DNA of 36,644 nt from Bacteroidales bacterium. Its GTDB lineage: Bacteria; Bacteroidota; Bacteroidia; Bacteroidales; Cfx3-03. Of the stretch, positions 20,201-28,281 are shown piece by piece (position 1 is the stretch's first letter; each line of letters begins with the position of its first letter). The stretch is from assembly GCA_023251485.1 (NCBI GenBank), contig JAHEYR010000010.1, positions 1 to 36,644 on the forward strand, written 5' to 3'. The notes under the pieces were generated by a model. It was not told the origin of the DNA. It made no database searches and saw only the letters and a list, made by a program, of their open reading frames with translations. The position numbers and the translations under genes were made by a program.

Positions 20201-22605
20201 CTGCCGACGACCAGTCTATTCCGGTAACTGTTGCTCATGGAGCAGTCTCCGTTAAAGTAAATGCCCCACAAAACCATTTATCGCTCGGAATTACCGCTCC
20301 CGAAAAAGTGGCCTCTAAGACTCAGCAGATCATTAAAATCAAGACACAGCCCAATGTAGAACTTACGATTGCTGCTGTCGACGAAGGTATATTGCAGATG
20401 ACGGATTATGTTTCTCCCGACCCATATGCCTGGTATTTTCAGAAACGCGCATTAGAAGTGGCGACCTACGATTTATATGCTGAAATCTTTCCTGAGCTGG
20501 CCGCCAAGGTATCCTCTTTTGGTGGCGATGCGGCATTTATGATGGGTAAACGTGCCAATCCATTAACCAACAAGCGCGTAAAACCTTTAGCCATCTGGAG
20601 CGGAATCATCAAAGCCGACGGCAGGGGAGAGGCTTCTTTTAAACTAAATATCCCTCAGTTCTCAGGAGCCGTTCGCGTAATGGCAGTAGCTTACGATCAG
20701 AGCAAATTCGCTGCATCCGAAAAGACCATAAAAATAGCCGACGATATTGTTATCAGTAGTGGAATACCACGATTTTTAAGTCCGGACGACAAATTAAAAT
20801 GTCCGGTGACGTTGAGTAATACTACTGAAAGACCGTTGAATGTATCGCTATCTGTTAAAACATCAGGTCCGGTAAAATCCGGCACAAATGATTCGAAAAC
20901 CATTCAGATCCCTTCGCGGTCAGAACGATCAGTGGTGATCGATCTGGTTGCGCTTAATCAGATTGGCACTGCAAAAATTGTGATAGACGTAACGGTAGGA
21001 GGAAAGAAGTACAGCGAATTAACTGATCTCACCGTTCGTCCGGCAGCAGGATTAACCAAAGTAAGTCGTTCCGGTGCTGTAAAAGCCGGTGGTTCTGCAA
21101 CCGTCAATACTACCGATAAATTTATTCCTTCAACCGTTTCATCGAGTCTGTTGGTCAGCAAATCACCGATGGTAGCCTTTGCTTCCGATCTGCAACAACT
21201 GTTAGAATATCCATATGGTTGTATGGAGCAGACCATCTCGGCTGCCTTCCCGCTCATCTATTATGGCGATCTGATAAAACTTCAATTTGCTGGTCCTAAG
21301 GGCCTCCCATTTGTTCCTACTGAAGGTATCAGTCTGGCATTGCATAAAATTGACGCACAACAAATCTTTAATGGCGGTATCTCACTCTGGCCTTCTGCTT
21401 CCGAAGCCGATTGGTGGTCAACCGCTTATGCCGTTCACTTTATGATCGAAGCCCAACGAAACGGATACGATGTTAACCAGACAACCTTTGATGGAGCACT
21501 GAAATATCTGGTACAGAAGCTGCGGCAAAAAGAGATGTTCCAAGATCGCTGTCCGGACCCATCAGGAGTGCCGCTACTTATCGCCCGACCCAAACGAGAG
21601 ATCTTCTATTCTCTGTTGGTTTTGGCCTTAAATGGACATCCCGAAATGTCGGTCATGAACTATTATAAGTCGAAGGTAGGATTACTCACCATCGATAGCC
21701 GGTATATGCTTGCGGCAGCTTATGCATTGGCCGGAGACCGACAGTCGTATGCAACAGTAATCCCCAAAGCATATACCAGAAAGAGTTTCCGCGAAACAGG
21801 CGGTAGCTATGCCTCCGCTGTTCGCGATAGAGCCATCTCTTTATATGCCCTGATCGAAGCCGATAAAACGAATCCTGCTATTGGTACAATGACATTTCAA
21901 TTAACCGAAGCCATGAAAGCAGAACATTGGATGTCTACGCAGGATAGAGCCTTTGCATTGTTAGCCATCGGAAAAGTGTTGAAAGAAAAGAGTAACGAAA
22001 AAATTACAGCAAAGGTTCTTTTAGGTGGAAATACTATTGGTGAGTTCACCGACAAAGACCTCAAAATAAAATCAACATTATTTGGTAAGAGATTGTCTAT
22101 TTCTGCTTCGGGCAATGGTTCTGTTTATTACTTTTACCGTGCCGAAGGGATCGGCAGCAGTGCTCCTGTTGGAAACACCGATAAACAGTTGCAGGTTCGT
22201 AAGCGGTTTCTCGACCGGACAGGTAGGGAAATCAGTAATCAAAAGTTCACCGTGAATGATTTAGTGGTGATTGAAGTGACGCTCAGTCCTGTTGACCGGT
22301 CTATTGTGGATAATGTAGTGGTTACCGATTTGTTGCCGGCTTGTTTTGAAATAGAGAATCCACGAATCTCAGCCATTCGCGAATATCAGTGGATTAAAGA
22401 AGCATCGGTGCCCGATTATATGGATATCCGCGACGACAGAATCTCTTATTTCACGAAAGTTGATGGAGTCAAGGAGCGCAAATTCTATTACATGGTGCGG
22501 GTAGTGAGCAAAGGAGTCTTTAATATGGGACCGGTTTCAGCCGATGCCATGTATAGTGGCGACATCTATTCCTATTCAGGTGCCCGAAGTATTACCGTTG
22601 AATAA
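17209..22605 (+). CDS. Bacterial alpha-2-macroglobulin family lipoprotein with CxEQ thioester motif
   Basis: 1798 aa; lipobox VIVLLAGCSG; MG-domain text (VYRPGDSVYINTLVRSTDLK-type, KPEYRPGEKAKI); YPYGCMEQTISAAFPL thioester; terpenoid cyclase-like LQQLLEYPYGCMEQ...WWSTAYAVHFMIEA. Confidence 0.93.
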   Translation: MKTRSFLYLVVIVLLAGCSGHKIKVTDTNFSNEVDRLQNLVFKFNEPIAPDSLFDKWDTINYIQFKPALKGRFKWTSAEELIFSPSQPLPPSSTFEAPLTGELSKLSASHHGVSDKVIRFHTAFLELKESSAYWAYADDGSHRIEIRITLSFNYDVDPNLVSKLLTISQNDRKLESRLLTSGLSTEVAFAVIPFSAKTTKAFNLDLKLAPGLQCPGSNYKLTELISKRVEVPSPEKFSIVKVEPEFNMGEGVLSIYTTQPVEAKDLSKYITVTPAINYTTELQPNGIKLVGPFVEGQAYSLRIAPELKSVFDIPLNDVYVQSILFTNPQPLIAFTDKQSTYLTSKGNRNLGLKIVNVPKLKITAFKIFENNLQQYFKNGVEYDFAEDAGEYHEMTGYPLNEDYGRKVYEKEIDTHKLAAKGSIRLLNINLDEINYKEKLKGIYLFKVESTEKRWIRDVQLVSVSDIGLIVKQGVNKIMVFANSIKDARPLAGVKIDFISRNNQKVYTALTNGMGVAVLDNIATKAKGFTIGMISATLGDDFNFMMYDRSSVEMSRFDIGGKRTFDHGLDVFIYGDRDLYRPGDSVYINTLVRSTDLKTVHDIPLKVKIVTPNGKAMLYLRRNLDKQGAAETRFSLPADIMTGVFTIEVLSGNDVLLQSKTFKVEDFMPERISLTAKADRPVYQPGQNLQLTLKAANLFGTPAADRKYELELVMKRKAFKPKGFDDYIFNITDKNEAQLNNLLRSGKTNAEGIANETIPLPAFTGIGMIEGKLYTSVFDENGRPVNRLVTFDLSTQNAFFGIRDFDSWVSTQNPVRIGLTAVNANGVQLKNARAIVKVIHNTWENVLEKRGTSYHYNSLKREKEMMSKSVELAAVNNRIDFTPYLSGQYEIRVYSPGSISYVSKSFYAYRNGDTQFSSFPIDRKGQVKIQADKPEYRPGEKAKILFTAPFSGRMLVTIERGEVMEQRYIDLKEKAGSFEFTVKDEHVPNVYISALAFRAADDQSIPVTVAHGAVSVKVNAPQNHLSLGITAPEKVASKTQQIIKIKTQPNVELTIAAVDEGILQMTDYVSPDPYAWYFQKRALEVATYDLYAEIFPELAAKVSSFGGDAAFMMGKRANPLTNKRVKPLAIWSGIIKADGRGEASFKLNIPQFSGAVRVMAVAYDQSKFAASEKTIKIADDIVISSGIPRFLSPDDKLKCPVTLSNTTERPLNVSLSVKTSGPVKSGTNDSKTIQIPSRSERSVVIDLVALNQIGTAKIVIDVTVGGKKYSELTDLTVRPAAGLTKVSRSGAVKAGGSATVNTTDKFIPSTVSSSLLVSKSPMVAFASDLQQLLEYPYGCMEQTISAAFPLIYYGDLIKLQFAGPKGLPFVPTEGISLALHKIDAQQIFNGGISLWPSASEADWWSTAYAVHFMIEAQRNGYDVNQTTFDGALKYLVQKLRQKEMFQDRCPDPSGVPLLIARPKREIFYSLLVLALNGHPEMSVMNYYKSKVGLLTIDSRYMLAAAYALAGDRQSYATVIPKAYTRKSFRETGGSYASAVRDRAISLYALIEADKTNPAIGTMTFQLTEAMKAEHWMSTQDRAFALLAIGKVLKEKSNEKITAKVLLGGNTIGEFTDKDLKIKSTLFGKRLSISASGNGSVYYFYRAEGIGSSAPVGNTDKQLQVRKRFLDRTGREISNQKFTVNDLVVIEVTLSPVDRSIVDNVVVTDLLPACFEIENPRISAIREYQWIKEASVPDYMDIRDDRISYFTKVDGVKERKFYYMVRVVSKGVFNMGPVSADAMYSGDIYSYSGARSITVE

Positions 22606-22615
22606 ATCTTATGTT

Positions 22616-23914
22616 ATGATAAAACAAAATGTTAAGCGTAGATTGTTTTTTTTGTTGCTATTCATCATCTCTGTCATTTCGACCGAAGGGAGAAATCTCA
22701 TCATGGAACCGGAACAAATAGTTTGTATGAAGTTGGCCATTTATGAAAGCCCGACTGCTACATTACAGCCCCAGACAAAGACAGGTGCTGCTTCTACAGA
22801 ATTATATATTCACCTGTTAAAAGGAAAAAATGTTGCTGTAATAGCAAATCAAACCTCTGTGGTTGGCTCTGTTTCACTGGTCGATACATTGGTAAAGAGT
22901 GGCGTTACGATCAAAAAGATATTTTGTCCCGAACATGGTTTTAGAGGTACTGCCGATGCCGGGGCTACCATTAATAATGAGGTGGACAAACTTACCGGGC
23001 TTCCGGTCATCTCTCTTTACGGTAAGCATCTGAAACCCACAGCCGAAGATCTGGCCGGGATTGATGTCGTAATCTACGATCTACAAGATGTAGGCGTTCG
23101 TTTTTATACCTACATCAGCACATTGACCTATGTGATGGAAGCCTGTGCCTTGAATAACGTTCAACTCATGGTCCTCGACCGTCCTAACCCCAATGGCTTT
23201 TATGTAGATGGCCCCGTTTTAAAACCTTCATTTTCTTCTTTTGTCGGACTTCACCCCATTCCTATAGTCTATGCGATGACTCCCGGAGAGTATGCCCGGA
23301 TGGTAAATGGCGAAGGATGGCTCCCAAATCATATCAAATGCAAGTTGCAGGTTATTCCCCTTAAAAGCTGGGACCACAATACCCGTTACGCGTTGCCGGT
23401 TAAACCCTCGCCAAATCTTCCTGATATGGATGCCATTTATATCTATCCTTCCACCTGCCTTTTTGAAGGAACCATTCTGAGTCTGGGAAGAGGCACCGAG
23501 AAACCCTTTCGATACATCGGTCATCCCGACTGGCCCGATCATGCCTTTTCTTTTAAGCCGGTAGCCACCAAGGGAGCCAGTTTGACACCTCCTTTTAAAG
23601 ATGTTCGCTGTTATGGTGTGGATTTAAGTGGAAAAGGAACAGCTCTTTCGAGTTCCAAGGCACCCCAGATCAATTTGGCCATTTTGATTTCCGCGTATAA
23701 GCAACTTGGAAAGAAGAGCAACTTCTTTATCAGCTTCTTTGATAAACTGGCCGGAACCGATAATCTCAGGAAGCAGATTGAAGCCGGCAAAACGGAAGAA
23801 GAGATCCGGTCGTCATGGAAAAGCGAGATCAGCCAATTCAAGAAAATCAGGAAGAAATACCTGTTATATAAGGATTTCGAGAAGTCTAGTTCATGGTATC
23901 TGTATGATAATTAA
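22616..23914 (+). CDS. namZ: DUF1343 family exo-beta-N-acetylmuramidase NamZ-like (start re-assigned from 22544 to the ATG at 22616)
   Basis: GKNVAVIANQTSVVG...KKIFCPEHGFRGTADAG...YDLQDVGVRFYTYISTLTYVMEAC...DRPNPNG: DUF1343. Confidence 0.88.
   Translation: MIKQNVKRRLFFLLLFIISVISTEGRNLIMEPEQIVCMKLAIYESPTATLQPQTKTGAASTELYIHLLKGKNVAVIANQTSVVGSVSLVDTLVKSGVTIKKIFCPEHGFRGTADAGATINNEVDKLTGLPVISLYGKHLKPTAEDLAGIDVVIYDLQDVGVRFYTYISTLTYVMEACALNNVQLMVLDRPNPNGFYVDGPVLKPSFSSFVGLHPIPIVYAMTPGEYARMVNGEGWLPNHIKCKLQVIPLKSWDHNTRYALPVKPSPNLPDMDAIYIYPSTCLFEGTILSLGRGTEKPFRYIGHPDWPDHAFSFKPVATKGASLTPPFKDVRCYGVDLSGKGTALSSSKAPQINLAILISAYKQLGKKSNFFISFFDKLAGTDNLRKQIEAGKTEEEIRSSWKSEISQFKKIRKKYLLYKDFEKSSSWYLYDN
22672..22700. 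repeat. Copy of the dispersed 'GTCATTTCGACCGAAGGGAGAAATCTC' Bacteroidota repeat inside the NamZ N-terminus
   Basis: tgtcatttcgaccgaagggagaaatctca, read in frame as VISTEGRNLI. Confidence 0.7.
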
Positions 23915-23982
23915 TAAGATATATATCAAATATTTAACAGAATATAGTTAGCCATTCTTTCAAAAGCAAATCTACTTTTTCG

Positions 23983-23990
23983 TATATTTG
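23983..23990 (+). promoter_or_regulatory. Candidate -7 box TATATTTG for the gene starting at 24012
   Basis: Perfect TAnnTTTG, 21 nt upstream of the ATG at 24012; overlaps the TTG taken as start (23988) in the ORF track. Confidence 0.6.
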
Positions 23991-24011
23991 CATTCGTTTT
24001 TAATCAAGCTT

Positions 24012-25139
24012 ATGTTCAGTAAAATCAAGCAATTATCTTGGAAAGTTCTCTTGTTTCGCTCTTTTGTTTACGGATTTGCACTCATAGGATTTGGACTTTG
24101 TTCTGCCTGGCTGGCTGTAAAGCTTAAGCTTACCAACGACCCGGGCGGTGTAGATGTTAATGATAGATATTTTCAACATGCAACGCTCTCTGACGAACAA
24201 CGACATGCATTGCTGTCTGACTCCGCTCAGGTAGAATCGCTAAAGAGTCAGACTTATTACAAGATCCTTGCATTGGGTGTATCTCATCCAAAGAATGCCC
24301 GAAATATATTAGATTATTATCGTCGTACCGAAGATATTCATACCGTTGACCACATGTTGGATGCCATGGGAATCTACATGACCGATAGTGCCGATTTCAA
24401 CAAGCGGGTAAATGAAGGTGGAAAAATCCTTGGTGGGAAGAGTCATAATCCCTCCAACCTCTTTTGGTGGAGCACCGTTGAAGAGTGGCCGGTATTGAAA
24501 GTCGCTGTCGCCAAAGACGCCAGAGTGATTGATACGGTAGCCAAAAGAACCGGCGCAAACCCACGATTGATTAGTGCTGTCTTGATAGCGGAACAGATCC
24601 GGTTGTTTGATTCCCGGCGTGAAGCCTTTAAGAAGTGGATCCAACCCCTGAAGATATTGTCGAACGAAACCACCTTTTCATGGGGTGTGACGGGTATCAA
24701 GGACTTTACCGCAAAGACCATCGAGCATAATCTGATCGATAAAACCTCTCCATTCTATTTGGGCGCAGCATACGAACATCTACTCGATTTTAAAACCGAC
24801 AAGCCCGATGTCGAACGTTTTGAACGGATCACCAACACCAAGAACCATTATTACGCCTATCTCTATGCAGCCTTGTGTATCCGACAGATAGAAAACCAAT
24901 GGCAGCGTGCAGGTTATGATCTGACCGACCGTCCTGAAATTTTATCAACCTTATACAATGTCGGGTTTATAGCATCCGTCCCCAAGAAAGACCCACAAGT
25001 TGGTGGTTCTACTATCGATATCCAAGGGAAAAAATATACCTTTGGTCGCCTGGCCTATGAATATTATTTCTCCGGTGAGCTGGCCACAGAGTTTCCTTAT
25101 CCTAAGATGAAGAAACATCTTCAGACCGCATTAAAGTAG
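24012..25139 (+). CDS. Membrane-anchored protein, possibly lytic-transglycosylase-like
   Basis: N-terminal TM (VLLFRSFVYGFALIGFGLCSAWLAVKL); motif region NPRLISAVLIAEQIRLFDSRREAFKKW...FSWGVTGIKDFTAKTIE looks lysozyme-fold-like; family assignment tentative. Confidence 0.55.
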   Translation: MFSKIKQLSWKVLLFRSFVYGFALIGFGLCSAWLAVKLKLTNDPGGVDVNDRYFQHATLSDEQRHALLSDSAQVESLKSQTYYKILALGVSHPKNARNILDYYRRTEDIHTVDHMLDAMGIYMTDSADFNKRVNEGGKILGGKSHNPSNLFWWSTVEEWPVLKVAVAKDARVIDTVAKRTGANPRLISAVLIAEQIRLFDSRREAFKKWIQPLKILSNETTFSWGVTGIKDFTAKTIEHNLIDKTSPFYLGAAYEHLLDFKTDKPDVERFERITNTKNHYYAYLYAALCIRQIENQWQRAGYDLTDRPEILSTLYNVGFIASVPKKDPQVGGSTIDIQGKKYTFGRLAYEYYFSGELATEFPYPKMKKHLQTALK

Positions 25140-25162
25140 ATTGTCGGAGGAATACGTTTATC

Positions 25163-26305
25163 CTAATTGTCTTCCAGTGCATTTTTATCAGGCAATACAG
25201 GAAAATGAGCATGAGGCTCAGTCTGATACCAATATGCAACAGAGCTGATATCTGATTGTTGTTGCAGATAACGACTCCCACTTTTCCAACCTAAGTCCTG
25301 AATGGTAACACTCAGATCCTTTTCAAATCGTATCGGATCCATGATATGCCAGCGATATAAGCCAAAACGTTGTTGTGAATTATATAAACCATCAGGCCTG
25401 ATTACCTGTGGTAAGCCGGTGTAAGCCGTGCAGAACTCCTTGTATTTTCCTTCAATCTCGAAATCATAAGAACCGCAGAAGTAATCTTCTGTCCCGGTGC
25501 CGCAAATAGTTGGGAACTTCGTATCCCCATCCATGAAGAACTTGATTTCGCCCTCGCCCCACCAGCCGGTGTTGTGAACGCCCCAGGCCAGATAGGTGCC
25601 AACATACTGCCCCTTTCCTTTAATGCCGTCGACGAGTGTATAAAGCGCGTTTTTAGTGGGGTTGTTCCTTCTGAACTGTGCATGGAAGTAGGCAGCATCC
25701 GAAGGCACATCTGTCAAGGTATAATCAACCTGATAGTATAACGTCATACGTTCAGTATTGATATTTTCCATAGTGATCTTACATTTCTTGCGGAAAGGCA
25801 TAGCCCAGTAGCAGTTAAATGCGCTGCCCGGATTCACGGTTACGGCCATCGAGTTCAGCGGAGCATATACCCCCCAGCCCATTCCGAAGAAATCGCCGAC
25901 AGGCACTTCCACAGAAGGTTCTTTTTCGTCGTCCCAATAAAAGCGAAGTATTGAAAAGCGCCAGTTACCGGTGGGCGTCATCCAGATATGTTGAATCGCA
26001 CCGGAGCCATCTATTTCAGCCAGTGTCACCGTCTTTCCCGGCTCAATATGGATGAAAGGATTTAGCTTCCATCCCTGACCTAATTCACGGCCAGCATTAC
26101 GCGCGTTTCCATTTTCGAGGGTCGCCATACCTGCTTTACCAGGATCTCCGGTTATGTTTTCCGGACTGATTGATCTTGTCCTGGCATCCGACAACCGATA
26201 CAGATTGCCAAGGTTGAGATTCAAGCCATTGAATTTTTCATCTTTCTGTCCAAAGGATAATAGGGCAATAGCCAGAAAGAGAAGGGTAAAATAAAGGGAT
26301 TTCAT
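25163..26305 (-). CDS. DUF2961 (GH172-like) secreted protein
   Basis: Signal peptide; IDGSGAIQHIWMTPTGNWRFSILRFYWDDEKEPSVEVPVGDFFGMGWG and GTGTEDYFCGSYDFE typical of DUF2961. Confidence 0.88.
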   Translation of the reverse strand: MKSLYFTLLFLAIALLSFGQKDEKFNGLNLNLGNLYRLSDARTRSISPENITGDPGKAGMATLENGNARNAGRELGQGWKLNPFIHIEPGKTVTLAEIDGSGAIQHIWMTPTGNWRFSILRFYWDDEKEPSVEVPVGDFFGMGWGVYAPLNSMAVTVNPGSAFNCYWAMPFRKKCKITMENINTERMTLYYQVDYTLTDVPSDAAYFHAQFRRNNPTKNALYTLVDGIKGKGQYVGTYLAWGVHNTGWWGEGEIKFFMDGDTKFPTICGTGTEDYFCGSYDFEIEGKYKEFCTAYTGLPQVIRPDGLYNSQQRFGLYRWHIMDPIRFEKDLSVTIQDLGWKSGSRYLQQQSDISSVAYWYQTEPHAHFPVLPDKNALEDN

Positions 26306-26623
26306 GTGGTGAAGAGTTAATTTGATGTTGGGTTAAAGAGGACTAAAAGTATAAAAATCAAACTAAATAGTCAACTTATTTTTGCATACAATCAGTCCTC
26401 AATATCACCCATACCCTTACCCTAAACAGGCCATCCCACCTTTAAATAATCGGTAGGTAATCCTAATGTACTTCAACCTTAGTCTTACTATTGCAATTGA
26501 AGTATGGTTGCACCATCCTACCAGCACCAGTCAATCCATCCCGTCTGCGATGGGTGATTTATGGTAAATATAGATTCAACGTATCATGAAAATAGATGGG
26601 GAAAAGAGTGGATTTTTCTCGTT

Positions 26624-26652
26624 GATCGAAATCATAGAGTGCCACTTCAACT
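26624..26652 (+). repeat. Dispersed repeat, copy 1
   Basis: GATCGAAATCATAGAGTGCCACTTCAACT; near-identical to 34882-34910 and 35432-35460. Confidence 0.8.
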
Positions 26653-26688
26653 GAGAGAGGAAAGTATTGAGAAAAAAGTGCTTATAGA

Positions 26689-26707
26689 TTTAGTTTCAGT
26701 GATCGTA
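26689..26707 (+). repeat. Partial copy (5' part only) of the same dispersed repeat
   Basis: TTTAGTTTCAGTGATCGTA vs TTTAGTTCAGCGATCGAA at 34871 and GTTTCAGTGATCGTA at 35425. Confidence 0.5.
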
Positions 26708-26780
26708 TTATATTATTTCATCATCCTTTTAATTATTTTTTTTAAAAATGAATTAAGAAAACCCATTTAGTGATCTAAAG

Positions 26781-26800
26781 AATGAATGAATGAATGAATG
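26781..26800 (+). repeat. Tetranucleotide microsatellite (AATG)5
   Basis: aatgaatgaatgaatgaatg. Confidence 0.9.
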
Positions 26801-27355
26801 GGGAGTAGCATAGTTATTCCATTTAACTAATGGAGTTGTTGAATAAATTAAACATAGATGATAATAGCTGAATTGAAAGGGAAAACGCCAAGCAACCTTG
26901 ACGACAAGTAAGACATTCTGAGATCTAATGTGTTTTCATTTTTTTAATATTCCGATAGTCAATTATTGAAAGAGCATTTATCGCTATTAGAAATTGGGAT
27001 ATCATTGAATGATTCTAAAAATGCAGAGTTCCATTTTTGGGTTTAGTTAGGATGATGGTACTGAATCTGATCTAATCTAATTGTAATATATGGCGAGTAT
27101 TATATTTTATTCGAAGCAAAATTATTTTCTAACTTTTCTCCCGAATTACATAAAATAGAATCCTAAATTTCAAGGGAAAAACGAAAGGGAAGAGAGTTTC
27201 TGACGGTCCCTACAAATCCATTTTTCAAAACAATTTAAAATAATATACTCATTATCCGGTTGTTGCAGTATTGTACATGGAGGATACTTCTAAAATAGAT
27301 CTATTTACTTGAAATTTAACACATCTAGTTACTTTAGGCTACAATGTTGATTAAG

Positions 27356-28252
27356 TTACGGCATGAAAAACCTCAAGGTAATTTCACCCCCCACCGATTG
27401 GGCAATAGCTTTACTGCTTCCTTGCATAAAGCTATTGATCTTAGTGGTATTAGGTGTAAGTTCAAAATTATTGATTGAAGCGCTGGACTGACTACTTGAA
27501 TAGGATTCTTTTAAAAGAGAATTGGTGAAACTAGCTCCTAAGGTTAACTGCATCGATTCAGTAATATTTACATCTATTCCTGCGGAGACGAGGGTGTTGA
27601 AACGAACTATTTTGAGGCCCAAGTCCCCATTCGAACTCATGGTTTTATCCTTGACAAAACCATTCAAAGGAAGGTTTTCTAAAATCACATTATATGCCGG
27701 ATAATACCCTTTATAGGTAAAGACACCACTACTAGAATATTTTTTATTTACAGGTAATGATAGATTGACTCCCCCCTTTAAGTATAACCCGAATGAAGTA
27801 TTTAATGGAAGTCTGAGATGAACACATAATGGAATACTTAGGAAACTAACAGTTTGTGATTCTTCAATGCCCGATCCTGTTACCCTCATTTCAAAGGCTT
27901 CATTTTCAGAGTCTTTCGTGTTAAAGTTTTCTTGGAACGATTTAAGTTTTAGTTTTGATTTGTATGAGGCATAACCGATACCGGATGAGATACCAATATA
28001 ATCCGAAAAGAAGTATCCTATTTCTGCCGTACCAGAAAATGAATTTCCTTTTTCGACCATCAGACTTGTGTCAATGATGGATCCTGAATTGATGATTTTT
28101 GTTTGTGTAGGGCCTCCGCTTAGCCCGAAAAAGAGACCCGGGATATTTCTCGATTCCGTTACTGTTTCCTGCGAATAGGCAATTTGTTGACCTAAAAGGA
28201 TCAGCAATAATGTAAAGATGATATGTCTGATAGAACGTATATTTCGTTTCAT
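27356..28252 (-). CDS. Outer-membrane beta-barrel protein (PorT-like barrel)
   Basis: Signal peptide FTLLLILLGQQIAYSQ; GLFFGLSGGPTQTKI...GYFFSDYIGISSGIGYASYKSKLK...LSIPLCVHLRLPLNTSFGLYLKGGVNLSLPV alternating strands; terminal ...GGEITLRFFMP. Confidence 0.8.
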   Translation of the reverse strand: MKRNIRSIRHIIFTLLLILLGQQIAYSQETVTESRNIPGLFFGLSGGPTQTKIINSGSIIDTSLMVEKGNSFSGTAEIGYFFSDYIGISSGIGYASYKSKLKLKSFQENFNTKDSENEAFEMRVTGSGIEESQTVSFLSIPLCVHLRLPLNTSFGLYLKGGVNLSLPVNKKYSSSGVFTYKGYYPAYNVILENLPLNGFVKDKTMSSNGDLGLKIVRFNTLVSAGIDVNITESMQLTLGASFTNSLLKESYSSSQSSASINNFELTPNTTKINSFMQGSSKAIAQSVGGEITLRFFMP

Positions 28253-28281
28253 CTTAAGCTTGTTTTGTACATTATTCTCCT

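Noticed and set aside
26561-26770. 69-aa ORF MVNIDSTYHENRWGKEWIFLVDRNHRVPLQL...
   Set aside because: Lies in AT-rich gene-poor DNA and includes repeat copy 1; the DRNHRVPLQL segment comes from the dispersed repeat, so coding is unlikely.
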